NCBI GenBank assembly: GCA_039977295.1 | Contig: JBDWDN010000009.1 | Span: 496,001 to 560,000, forward strand | Source: Hellea sp039977295 | GTDB taxonomy: Bacteria; Pseudomonadota; Alphaproteobacteria; Caulobacterales; Maricaulaceae | Length of the DNA: 64,000 nucleotides | Direction: 5' to 3' | Part shown: positions 25,529 through 34,052 of the stretch, piece after piece | Layout: every line of letters begins with the position of its first letter | Position numbering within the stretch: position 1 is the first letter of the stretch | Notes under the pieces: model-generated | What the model was told of the DNA's origin: nothing | Database searches by the model: none | What the model saw: the letters and a program-made list of their open reading frames with translations, nothing else | Made by a program: the position numbers and the translations under genes

Positions 25529-27183
25529 CTATACTCGCCTGCAAGAAAGCTCTCACGGATTTTTCGTTTTTCGACCTTGCTCATGGCATTTAATTTGAAC
25601 GGCTCCATAACGCATATAAATTGCTTGGGAACGCGGTAAGCCGCCAGTTTTTCGTTCGCAAATTGCTTCATATCCTCAGGGCTTAAATCTCTGTTTTGCG
25701 GCACATAGCACGCGATAAGCTTTTCCCCCAATCGGTCATCAGGAATGCCGAATGTGCAAATTTGCAGCACGTCAGGATGCTTGCTGATCGCCGCTTCAAC
25801 TTCGACGCAATATATATTTTCGCCGCCCGAAATCACCATATCGGTCTTACGGTCAACAATATAGATATAGTCATCCTCATCAATAAATCCGACATCGCCT
25901 GTTTTAAACCAATCGCCTGAAAAAGCCGCATTGGTGTCGTCGGGTCGGCCATAATATTCGGTCATAAGCGCCGCGCCTTTGACCCATATCTCACCTGTCT
26001 GGCCGAGCTCCAACGCCTCACCATTATCGCCAGAAATACGCACATCCATCATTGGCAGGATTGTTCCTGACGCTTCCAATCTTGACCATAAAGCCTCGCC
26101 ATTAGCTTGCGAGACAGACCCGCTTGTTTCAGTCATGCCGTAACCAGCGCCGATATAGGCTTTGGGGAAACGCTCTCGCAGAGCGCTCATTAGATTTCTA
26201 GGGAAGGCCTGCCCTCCGCTTGAGATAGACACCAAAGAGGACAGATCATAATCATCCAAACCGTCATATGTCAGCAGGTCCCAATGGGTTGCCGGCACGC
26301 CGCCCAATATTGTGACGCGCTCTTCTTGCATAAGCTTTAACGCGCCTTCAGCGCTCCACCGCTCCATAATAACAATCTTACCGCCATTGATCAGCGTCGT
26401 TAAAAAGATAGAGCTACAGCCACTTGTGTGAAACAAAGGAAAAACCAAAAGAGAGCAGGATTGCGGCATTTGAGATTTAAGAGTTTCAACGTCGATATTG
26501 TAAGCCGCCGCCATTTTTTGGAAAATTGCGACCATCGCCATTTGCCCATTCATCACCCCAGTCACAAGGGCCCGATGAGACATGGCTGCTGCTTTGGCGC
26601 TCCCCGTGGTTCCCGATGTGAAAAACATCGCTGCTAATTCATCAGCGCCGCGCTTTACGCTGGGCGTAGGATGTTCGGACCTTAGGTCTCCCATCTCCGC
26701 CATATTCACGAGAAGCGCTTTGCAGCCTATGCCCGCCAATAATTCGTGCCGCTTCTTATCCGTTAGAACCAAAACACTGTCGGTATCTTCAACAGCCTCT
26801 AACATTGTTTTCGCCGTGCCTCGGCTATTGACCAATATAACAACCCCGCCTGCCCGCAAAATACCGACAAAGCTCATCATCCATTCAGGCGAGTTCTTCA
26901 TACAAATCGCGACGGACTGCCCCGGCGTCACGCCAAAGTCATGGACAAGGCGCGCGGCAAAGCCGTCCGCTTGCTCAAAAAAGCCATCAAAGGTTAAACG
27001 CCGGCTACCCGAGACTAAGAATTCCGCCTCGCCATGTTGACGCGCCCCGTCGATAATATCGGTCAGCGTCTCAGGCGCGTTTTTAAAAACGCGTAGAGAT
27101 TTCCCTCTCACATCTTGGGTCACCACTTCAAACGGGCCGCCCTCTGCCATGAGCGCTGCAGTAATAGGATCAGTCACAGACAT
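25525..27183 (-). CDS. AMP-dependent acyl-CoA ligase, possible steroid side-chain ligase
   Basis: 552 residues, ANL superfamily. MFFTSGTTGSAKAAAMSH is the phosphate loop; Gly-for-Pro/Lys changes are seen relative to the fadD3-like protein. GAGYGMTETSGSVSQ, TGDVG, DRKTDMVISGGENIYCVEVE and a C-terminal Lys in AMSKVEKRKIRE follow. Distinct from fadD3, it may activate a C5 or C8 side-chain carboxylate (as bile-acid ligases do); this is inference. It is cotranscribed with the MFS gene (4-base gap), so uptake and activation appear coupled. Confidence 0.72.
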   Translation of the reverse strand: MSVTDPITAALMAEGGPFEVVTQDVRGKSLRVFKNAPETLTDIIDGARQHGEAEFLVSGSRRLTFDGFFEQADGFAARLVHDFGVTPGQSVAICMKNSPEWMMSFVGILRAGGVVILVNSRGTAKTMLEAVEDTDSVLVLTDKKRHELLAGIGCKALLVNMAEMGDLRSEHPTPSVKRGADELAAMFFTSGTTGSAKAAAMSHRALVTGVMNGQMAMVAIFQKMAAAYNIDVETLKSQMPQSCSLLVFPLFHTSGCSSIFLTTLINGGKIVIMERWSAEGALKLMQEERVTILGGVPATHWDLLTYDGLDDYDLSSLVSISSGGQAFPRNLMSALRERFPKAYIGAGYGMTETSGSVSQANGEALWSRLEASGTILPMMDVRISGDNGEALELGQTGEIWVKGAALMTEYYGRPDDTNAAFSGDWFKTGDVGFIDEDDYIYIVDRKTDMVISGGENIYCVEVEAAISKHPDVLQICTFGIPDDRLGEKLIACYVPQNRDLSPEDMKQFANEKLAAYRVPKQFICVMEPFKLNAMSKVEKRKIRESFLAGEYS

Positions 27184-27187
27184 ATAT

Positions 27188-28498
27188 TTACTCTAAGGCC
27201 TCTATAAGTTTGAGACGGTCTGCCTGCACAGTACGGCCCGCCATTAAGATACAGACCATAGCAGGAATCCCGACTGCCAATGTTAACGCCATAGCATAAC
27301 GAATAGCCTGAACACCGAATTGCTCCGTTAGCATATCATTGAAAACACCGACCAGTTGAACACCCATAACCAACCCGCAAAAAGCTAAGGCGAAGCCCCA
27401 AATCGCTGTGCCCGTCGCTCTGGATTTCGCTGGGAGTAAATCTTGCAAGGCCGATTGCATCGCAATGACCCAGCCGCCAGCCATCAATCCCGCAGGGAAG
27501 GTCAAGGCTATTGCGATGCTGATATTGTCGACAAAGCACAAAATAGTCATCGATGTGACAAAGCCAACGAGCCCCATCGCAGATAGCCGGAATGGCCAGC
27601 GCGCATCCTTAGACGCCAGACGATCACAAAAGAAACCTAAGAGTAGCGCGCCGGTAATACCGGCTATAAATGACGGGCCGCCATAGGACTTATTGGCCTG
27701 AGCGAGAGTCAGATCGAATGCGCGCGCAAATAATGTCGGCGCCCAGATGCCAAAACCGTAACTCGCATAGCCGCCAAGCCCAGTCCCAATTGTCATCAAC
27801 CTAAAGCTTCGCGTCGACCACAATATTCGAAAAGTCTCAAAGAATGTTTTTGAATGACCCTGTCCGCTGGCCGAGGCTTTTAGCTGCGCTGCGTCGCCGT
27901 CGAGACGTCCTCTTACAGGCTCTTTTACGAAAAGGAGTGTAAGCGCCGCTAATAGAATGCCGGGCGCGCCCAAAACGAGAAACGCATTTCTCCAATTCGA
28001 CGCCTCTGCAATCTCTGCTCCGCCAACCAAGCCAAATATTTGTCCGAAATAAACACCAAAGTTTAAAATCGCAAAAGCCAGCGCCCGTTTCTTTGGCGGA
28101 AAATAATCTGACAAAAGCGAGAAGGCCGGTGCGATAAAAGCCGCCTCCCCGATACCCACGCCAAGTCTTGCGAGGGCAAAGGCCGTCGGCGTTTGTGCAA
28201 GGCCAGAGAGCATCGTAAACATGCTCCAAACAATTGCGCCCGCAGCAATAATACGAACGCGATTATGACGGTCAGCAAAACGCGCGATAGGGATCGCCAG
28301 CAAAGTATATGTGAAAGCAAACATTGGTCCAATAACGAAGCCCATATAGGTGTCCGAGACTTCAAAAGTCTTCTTAATGTCTTCCAGCAAACCAGACGCC
28401 ACAAAACGGTCAGCGACATTAACCAGATACAACAAGACCATCATAACAAGGACGAACCAAGCGTAAGACCGCCGTGTTTTCACTGCCTGTTCTGACAT
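27188..28498 (-). CDS. MFS transporter, Spinster-like
   Basis: 436 residues, about 12 predicted membrane helices. The N-half has the MFS A-motif-like GFVIGPMFAF then ARFADRHNRVRI, followed by LARLGVGIGEAAFIAPAFSLLSDYFPP, as in bacterial Spinster-type porters often found in aromatic and steroid clusters. It probably moves a steroid acid across the inner membrane. First gene of the minus-strand transcript with the ligase downstream; operator C lies 37 bases upstream. Confidence 0.78.
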   Translation of the reverse strand: MSEQAVKTRRSYAWFVLVMMVLLYLVNVADRFVASGLLEDIKKTFEVSDTYMGFVIGPMFAFTYTLLAIPIARFADRHNRVRIIAAGAIVWSMFTMLSGLAQTPTAFALARLGVGIGEAAFIAPAFSLLSDYFPPKKRALAFAILNFGVYFGQIFGLVGGAEIAEASNWRNAFLVLGAPGILLAALTLLFVKEPVRGRLDGDAAQLKASASGQGHSKTFFETFRILWSTRSFRLMTIGTGLGGYASYGFGIWAPTLFARAFDLTLAQANKSYGGPSFIAGITGALLLGFFCDRLASKDARWPFRLSAMGLVGFVTSMTILCFVDNISIAIALTFPAGLMAGGWVIAMQSALQDLLPAKSRATGTAIWGFALAFCGLVMGVQLVGVFNDMLTEQFGVQAIRYAMALTLAVGIPAMVCILMAGRTVQADRLKLIEALE

Positions 28499-28535
28499 AT
28501 TGATTCCCTTAATTTAAAAGTCGCATATTGCTATA

Positions 28536-28628
28536 TGCGTAATTTATGGCATTTATTTTTACGCATTAGAAGATATATTACATCAAATATACAACATATC
28601 GTCATTTTTTTAGTGATTTTACTGCGCA
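28536..28628. promoter_or_regulatory. steroid-regulon operator C (MFS / ACAD divergent)
   Basis: TGCGTA (28536-28541) and TACGCA (28560-28565) form the 24-spaced unit. TGCGCA at 28623-28628 sits 63 bases after the TACGCA, one mismatch from it. The third grid position (28599) is degenerate. An additional pair with a different spacing, TACGCA 28656 and TGCGTA 28671, lies nearer the ACAD gene. The intergenic region is 230 bases, AT-rich, with no other gene. Confidence 0.65.
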
Positions 28629-28728
28629 CACCGCATATATCCACCTTATTGTCTTTACGCATTCAAGCCTTGCGTAATGCTAATAACAAAATTGACCACC
28701 TGCAAAATATTATCGCAACGGAATAAAC

Positions 28729-29859
28729 ATGCAATTTGCCTTTACCGATGAACAAAACCTCATAAGGGAGAGCGTTGGAACGGCTTGCGAGCAATTATGC
28801 GACCGTGAAGATTTGTTTAAATCCATGGAGGATAATGACGGATTCCACGCGGAGGCTTGGCAAACGCTTTGCGCGGAAATGGGGCTTGGCCTGACAGCCG
28901 TCCCCGAAGCGCGGGGCGGTTTGGGCCTAGGCACTATCGAACTCGCCTCAATCATGGAGAAGATGGGCCGCACCCTTTTGCCGACACCTTTTTTTACGTC
29001 CATCATTTTATCCGCGACCGCCCTGATCCACGGTAAAAAAACCGAAACCTTCAATGGCATTTTAGAGGAAGTCGGAGGCGGAGAAAAAGTTGCGAGTTTT
29101 GCCTTCTTAGATAGGCAAGGCCAAAACAGCTCCGCATCGGGACAGGCTGTTTACAGAGAGGGCTCCCTATCTGGAGACTTTGGTTTTGTTCAATATGGCA
29201 GCCTCGCTGACAACTTTATTGTGCTCGCCCAAGACGGCAGCGGCGCGCCATGCTTGGCGGTTATTGACGCAAAAGCAGACGGCGTTCACATCGCGCCGCG
29301 CGTCTCTATGGATATGACGCGCCCCATGAGTGACCTCTCATTAAAAGACGTCTCCATAATCGGTGGGGAGCTTTTGACACAAAGCAGCGACACCATTGAG
29401 CGTGTCTTTAATATTGCACGCATCTGCCTAGCCTCGGAACAGCTAGGCGCTTCCGAAGCGGTCCTCGAAAAAACTCAAGCCTATGCTTTAGAACGCCATC
29501 AATTTGGTCGCGCCATTGGGAGCTTCCAAGCGGTCAAACACCGCCTTGCAGATATGATGGTCCTTAATGAGGCCGCCAAATCTGCCGCGTGGTATGCGGC
29601 TTGCGCGGCTGACGAAATGCCGGAAGATTTACCTGTCGCCGCCGCAACGGCCATGGTTGTTACCTCGCGGGCGTTGAAACGGAATTCCAAAAATATGATT
29701 CAGCTACATGGCGGCATGGGATTCACCTGGGAATGCGAAGCGCATCTCTATTTGAAACGCGCCGAATTATCCTCTCGATATCTCGGCGCAGAAACTGCCC
29801 ACCGCGAAACATTGGCGGCGTTTGCCCTCGGGGAAACACAGCCGGGAGAAACCCCATGA
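28729..29859 (+). CDS. acyl-CoA dehydrogenase partner subunit
   Basis: 376 residues. MQFAFTDEQNLIRESVG starts the ACAD fold. YALERHQFGRAIGSFQAVKHRLADM is the FAD-contact segment and IQLHGGMGFTWECEAHLYLKRAELSSRYLG the end. No F-E-R-G base and no Y-x-G-T loop are present. It overlaps the next gene by ATGA, so it should be the non-catalytic half of a heteromeric steroid ACAD. Its separate operon with an MFS/ligase neighbour hints at side-chain dehydrogenation. Confidence 0.8.
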   Translation: MQFAFTDEQNLIRESVGTACEQLCDREDLFKSMEDNDGFHAEAWQTLCAEMGLGLTAVPEARGGLGLGTIELASIMEKMGRTLLPTPFFTSIILSATALIHGKKTETFNGILEEVGGGEKVASFAFLDRQGQNSSASGQAVYREGSLSGDFGFVQYGSLADNFIVLAQDGSGAPCLAVIDAKADGVHIAPRVSMDMTRPMSDLSLKDVSIIGGELLTQSSDTIERVFNIARICLASEQLGASEAVLEKTQAYALERHQFGRAIGSFQAVKHRLADMMVLNEAAKSAAWYAACAADEMPEDLPVAAATAMVVTSRALKRNSKNMIQLHGGMGFTWECEAHLYLKRAELSSRYLGAETAHRETLAAFALGETQPGETP

Positions 29860-31034
29860 AGTTAGGATTTTCGCCCGAGCAAGAGGCTTTCCGCAAAGAA
29901 GCCGCCGCATGGCTCGAAGACAAGATGTCAGGTGATTTCGCTGAAATTCGCCATGAGCGCACCATTTTTGGCCAAATTGAAAAGCGCAAAGAATGGGAAC
30001 GTGTCTTAGGCGCAGAAGGCTGGAGCGTGATTGGTTATCCCAAGAAATTCGGTGGGCGCGAGGCCTCGCTCGCAGAGCAAGTTATTTTTGCTGAAGAATA
30101 TGCACGTTCAGGCGCACCGGGCCGAACAGGACATATCGGCGTGGAACTCGCAGGCCCAACACTTCTCCACTTTGGCACCCCAGAACAACAAGAGCGGTTC
30201 ATCCCAGACATGGTGTCAGGTAAGATTATGTGGGCCCAAGGCTATTCTGAACCTGGCGCTGGGTCAGACCTGTCCAATGTAAGAACCAAAGCACGGCTCG
30301 AGAATGGCAAATGGATTATTGACGGACAGAAAATTTGGACGACGGGCGCGCAATATTCAGATTGGATATTCGTTCTAGCTCGCACCGACCCCAATTCGAA
30401 GGGGCCCAAGGGGCTCTCATTTTTACTCGTCCCGCTAAATCAAAAAGGAATAGATGTTCGCCCAATTAAGCAAATTACAAGTGAGGAAGAATTTAACGAG
30501 ACGTTTTTTGACGGGGCGGTCACAGATGAAGCCAATGTTGTTGGCGGCGTTGGTAATGGATGGCGCACAGCAATGGGGCTCCTCGCCTTTGAACGCGGCG
30601 TCGGCACATTGGGACAGCTCATGGCCTTTTCCCAAGAATTTGAAACGATGATTGCCAAAGCCAAGGAAACCGGCGCGGATAAAGACCCTCTTATCCGCCA
30701 GCGCATCGGCGAAGCTTTTACGGGCCTTAAAGTCATGCGCTATAGCTCCCTGCGCATGTTATCCGATAGCGATAACTCATCACTGAAACCCGCCGCTATG
30801 ACCTATAAACTTTATTGGTCCGCTTGGCATAAAAGCTTCACAGAGCTGGCGATGGATATTTGCGGATTAGCAGGGTTAACCGCCCAAGGCCCTGATTATG
30901 ACCTAGAGGAACTGCCTTGGCGCTATCTCAATGCAAGAGCAGATTCTATTTATGGCGGCACCAATCAGATTCAGCGCAATATTGTCTCAGAGAATGCCCT
31001 TGGAATGCCAAGAGAAGCTAGGGGCAAAAGCTAG
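29856..31034 (+). CDS. acyl-CoA dehydrogenase, catalytic-type subunit
   Basis: 392 residues from the ATG at 29856, which overlaps the previous stop (ATGA). Upstream in-frame codons only mirror the neighbour gene. Middle domain: AQGYSEPGAGSDLSNVRTKARL. Candidate base: Glu246 in AFERG. End: IYGGTNQIQRNIVSENALGMPREARG. It is close in layout to the ACAD at 6401-7573, suggesting duplication and a related but different CoA substrate. Forms the third heteromeric pair in the window with 28729-29859. Confidence 0.82.
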   Translation: MKLGFSPEQEAFRKEAAAWLEDKMSGDFAEIRHERTIFGQIEKRKEWERVLGAEGWSVIGYPKKFGGREASLAEQVIFAEEYARSGAPGRTGHIGVELAGPTLLHFGTPEQQERFIPDMVSGKIMWAQGYSEPGAGSDLSNVRTKARLENGKWIIDGQKIWTTGAQYSDWIFVLARTDPNSKGPKGLSFLLVPLNQKGIDVRPIKQITSEEEFNETFFDGAVTDEANVVGGVGNGWRTAMGLLAFERGVGTLGQLMAFSQEFETMIAKAKETGADKDPLIRQRIGEAFTGLKVMRYSSLRMLSDSDNSSLKPAAMTYKLYWSAWHKSFTELAMDICGLAGLTAQGPDYDLEELPWRYLNARADSIYGGTNQIQRNIVSENALGMPREARGKS

Positions 31035-31060
31035 AGGAAGAAGCAAACGTCGGAGAGGCG

Positions 31061-31819
31061 CTATTCGCGCATCTGCGTCCCGCCATTAATATGCCAAGCC
31101 TGTCCGTTGACAAAACCTGCATCATCCGACGCCAAGAAAGCCACGGCAGCTGCGATATCATCAGGATGCCCTAATCGGGGCGAATGGGTTCTGGCTTTGA
31201 TACCCTCAATACGCTCCTCATCTAAATGGATTGCAACCGCTTCGGTCATAATTAGACCGGGGCAGATGACATTCGCGCGAATGCCTTCTGCGCCCCATTT
31301 GCTTGCAACATGGCGAGACAAAGCATGTATACCAGCCTTGGTCATGGCATAGGCGGGCTGAACAGGCGCGCCCGCTGTGGCCGAACCAGAACTAGTATAA
31401 ATCATCGAACCGCCGCCGCGCTTTAGCAGCTCAGGGATAGCGGCCTGCGTGGCCAAGAGATGACTTTTCGTGTTAATCGCAACAGATTTATCAAAGGTAG
31501 CACCTTCAATATCAAGGGCGTGATTATCGCCCACAGTCCCGCCTGCAAGGTTAGAGTGATAAAAGTCCAACCCTCCAAAAGTCTCGACCGCTTTGGCAAC
31601 AATATCCAATTGGGATTGGGCGTCTGTGCCGTCCAGATGAACACCAATAATGCTCGCGCCCGTTTCAGCTATTCGCGCAGCTGTCTCTCTGACCATTTCT
31701 TCCATGATATCGCCGATGATGACATGCGCGCCTTCTGCGCAGAGACGCTTCGCTGTGGCTGCGCCTATGCCGCGCGCGCCGCCCGCGATGATCCCAACTT
31801 TACCCTTTAATCCACGCAT
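31061..31819 (-). CDS. SDR family oxidoreductase
   Basis: 252 residues. VGIIAGGARGIGAATAKRL at the N-terminus (Gly-rich loop, with Ala-Gly in place of the usual Thr-Gly), SGSATAGAPVQPAY then AMTK (Tyr/Lys pair), and NGQAWHINGGTQMRE at the end. The conserved NNAG is replaced by SNLAGG, which is unusual. It is third in a minus-strand operon behind the amidohydrolase-like and Rieske genes, so it likely oxidises or reduces the product of that hydroxylation. Substrate unknown. Confidence 0.7.
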   Translation of the reverse strand: MRGLKGKVGIIAGGARGIGAATAKRLCAEGAHVIIGDIMEEMVRETAARIAETGASIIGVHLDGTDAQSQLDIVAKAVETFGGLDFYHSNLAGGTVGDNHALDIEGATFDKSVAINTKSHLLATQAAIPELLKRGGGSMIYTSSGSATAGAPVQPAYAMTKAGIHALSRHVASKWGAEGIRANVICPGLIMTEAVAIHLDEERIEGIKARTHSPRLGHPDDIAAAVAFLASDDAGFVNGQAWHINGGTQMRE

Positions 31820-31833
31820 ATCTCTTTACCGCT

Positions 31834-32940
31834 CTATTTCTTCGCTAAATTACGAGGCTTACCATCGTTACCCGCATAGTATTTTGAATAGGCCATACGG
31901 AACTTAGCGATGGGGCCGTCACCTTCACAGATGATGGGTTTTGGCGTATTTCGCATGCGGTCCCAGACGACTTTATCTTGATCCATCTGCTTATCAACAT
32001 CCGCAATAATCGCTGCTGCAACGCGAGAATCTTTTTCCGTTTTAGGCTGCGTATAGAAATAGCGGACATGCACGTGATCTTCATCAACGGGCGTCAAGCA
32101 AGCAATTAATAGCGTTTCGCAAATCCCTTCAAATCTCACCCAAGACTGGCCAGGGCCGCTGGATTGAGATGTAATAACGCCTTCGACCATTCCCTTTGGC
32201 GTCCCCATTTTAGCGCGGACAATAGCTTTGCGCGTATAATCACCCCATTCAAGCTCAGCTTCAGGCATATTAGCGACGCCGTGAATATATTTGAAATGCG
32301 CAAAATCCACGCCGTTTTCACCAATATTTTGCAGGCTGTTCCATATCGCCCAGGTCGATTCTTTATACTCGGTCCAATCAGGGTTGGAGCATTCAGGAAT
32401 ATCTATAACGTCATAGATCGGCGCATCACCATCGGGATGATACCAAGCCCAAATAAGTTGGTTGGCTTCTTTGACAGGCCAAACCTGCTTACATTTTCTC
32501 GCAACACGCGGCGGAATAGAAGGCGAATATGGGATTTCTTTGACGAGCCCCTCTTCCCCATCATAGCGCCACGCATGAAATGGGCATTCGAGCATATTGC
32601 CGTGAACTTTACCGCCATGCCCCATATGCGCGCCCAAATGCTTACAATATGCGCCCAGCATACGAACCTCGCCGTCTTCCCCGCGCCAAATGGCAAGCTC
32701 TTGCCCGAAATAGCGTAAAGGCTTTACTTCGCCCACAGCAAGCTCATCTGATTTGAGCATGGGGTACCATCCAAAGGCATAGCCAACATCCAGATTTCGT
32801 TCTTCCACCGAGCGTAGATTTTCAAGCGGCTTTACCCGCCAAGCTTTGCGCTCTTCCAGAGTCATTTTTTCAAGAACGCTCCAAACCGCAACTGGTGCGG
32901 TGCGAGCATCTGTATCTTTCACATCAGTCGTCGCGGTCAT
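31834..32940 (-). CDS. Rieske non-heme iron oxygenase, KshA-like
   Basis: 368 residues. The Rieske cluster ligands are Cys99 and His101 (YCKHLGAHMGHGG) and Cys119 and His122 (CPFHAWRYDG). The mononuclear iron site is ENGVDFAHFKYIH with His215 and His220, and Asp212 bridging. The layout fits KshA, the oxygenase of 3-ketosteroid 9alpha-hydroxylase, but is also that of DAF-36/Neverland sterol 7-desaturases and related steroid hydroxylases, so regiochemistry is open. It overlaps the amidohydrolase-like gene by one base. No ferredoxin reductase (KshB) was found in the window. Confidence 0.78.
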   Translation of the reverse strand: MTATTDVKDTDARTAPVAVWSVLEKMTLEERKAWRVKPLENLRSVEERNLDVGYAFGWYPMLKSDELAVGEVKPLRYFGQELAIWRGEDGEVRMLGAYCKHLGAHMGHGGKVHGNMLECPFHAWRYDGEEGLVKEIPYSPSIPPRVARKCKQVWPVKEANQLIWAWYHPDGDAPIYDVIDIPECSNPDWTEYKESTWAIWNSLQNIGENGVDFAHFKYIHGVANMPEAELEWGDYTRKAIVRAKMGTPKGMVEGVITSQSSGPGQSWVRFEGICETLLIACLTPVDEDHVHVRYFYTQPKTEKDSRVAAAIIADVDKQMDQDKVVWDRMRNTPKPIICEGDGPIAKFRMAYSKYYAGNDGKPRNLAKK

Positions 32941-33815
32941 TATTTCTCTCCCAAATTGAGAACTTTGAGGGCGTTTTCACGCAGGAATTTTGGCCAAACA
33001 TGATCTTTGAAACCGACATTTTCCATATCTCCAAATATGCGGTCTAGGCTCAGCCCCATCGGGAAATAACCCGCATAGATAATTTTATCCGCGCCCCGCG
33101 TATTAGCAAAATCGATAATAGGTTTCGGATAATATTTTGGCGAAAACGCGCTTGTTGAATAATAGAGATTTGGCCATTTTAGCATGAGCTTCCACGCCAA
33201 ATTATCCCAAGGCTCCGCGCCGTGGCGCATAACGACCTTTAGTGTCGGGAAGAACCAACATACCTCATCGAGCAATTCCACCTTTTGTGTTGCCATCGGA
33301 ATGCGCGGCCCAGGGACACCAACATTTAAAAATATGGGCAAACCAAGCTCTTCACATGTCGCGTAAATAGGCCACATATTTTTATGATCAATCGGCACTT
33401 GCGGAAAGGTGCCAGCGGGAAAACAGGACACAGCAGAAATGATACCCTCTGCGTGGAGCTGCCTGATCTTCTTACATTCTTCTGTGCCGTTATTGGGATT
33501 AATCGGCAGATCAAAAATGAAGCGATCGGGATATTCTTCTTTGGCGCGGCGGTTCATCGGCGTGTCGCTCCATCCTGCCATACCGCGCTCAACATTATGC
33601 TTATCCATTTGGGCGACTGTCCAAGGCAGAAAGTCTTTAACGCCCTCTGCATTAGGAATGCTTTTGAACATATATTCAGCTGGCATATCATAAGAGGCCA
33701 AAGCTTCTGGATCTTTGGTCAGAGGACGGAAGGAGGCAAACCAGTCTGAACGGTCGTCAGAGTCCAAAATACCCATCATCGTGTCGATAATTTTTATATC
33801 TTTCGGATAACCCAT
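32940..33815 (-). CDS. amidohydrolase-2 fold protein lacking metal ligands
   Basis: 291 residues of the ACMSD-like amidohydrolase-2 TIM barrel (DRFIFDLPINPN, LPIFLNVGVPGPR, LKVVMRHGAEPWDN, FLRENALKVLNL). Active members carry an N-terminal H-x-H and a late Asp in G-x-D. Here the first strand reads IIDTMMG with no His, and the late strand reads YAGYFPMG with no Asp. Only one His (VMRHGAE) of the metal site remains. It may be a non-hydrolytic or metal-free enzyme, or a partner protein of the Rieske oxygenase cotranscribed one base away. Function unknown. Confidence 0.65.
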   Translation of the reverse strand: MGYPKDIKIIDTMMGILDSDDRSDWFASFRPLTKDPEALASYDMPAEYMFKSIPNAEGVKDFLPWTVAQMDKHNVERGMAGWSDTPMNRRAKEEYPDRFIFDLPINPNNGTEECKKIRQLHAEGIISAVSCFPAGTFPQVPIDHKNMWPIYATCEELGLPIFLNVGVPGPRIPMATQKVELLDEVCWFFPTLKVVMRHGAEPWDNLAWKLMLKWPNLYYSTSAFSPKYYPKPIIDFANTRGADKIIYAGYFPMGLSLDRIFGDMENVGFKDHVWPKFLRENALKVLNLGEK

Positions 33816-33885
33816 CTATAGCACTTTCAATTTAATCGTTTGAGCCGCGATGGAGAGCAATTTCGCCATCACCGCATCACAAGTA

Positions 33886-33977
33886 TGCGTATTTTTTTAT
33901 CACTTAAACTACGAAGTAACATATTTTAAGCAATAATAAACACAGAAATGCGTATTTTTATATGTTTTTATTACGCA
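33886..33977. promoter_or_regulatory. steroid-regulon operator D (Rieske operon / SDR divergent)
   Basis: TGCGTA (33886-33891), TACGAA (33910-33915, one mismatch), TGCGTA (33949-33954) and TACGCA (33972-33977). Spacings are 24, 39 and 23, with the TGCGTA copies exactly 63 apart. All four grid positions are occupied. Located between the amidohydrolase-like start (33815) and the SDR start (34053) in very AT-rich DNA. Confidence 0.72.
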
Positions 33978-34052
33978 TATTGCTTTACGCGCATCACTCA
34001 TGTATCCGCTCAATAACAGACGTTTAACACGGCCTCTAGGGAGAGTTTCATC

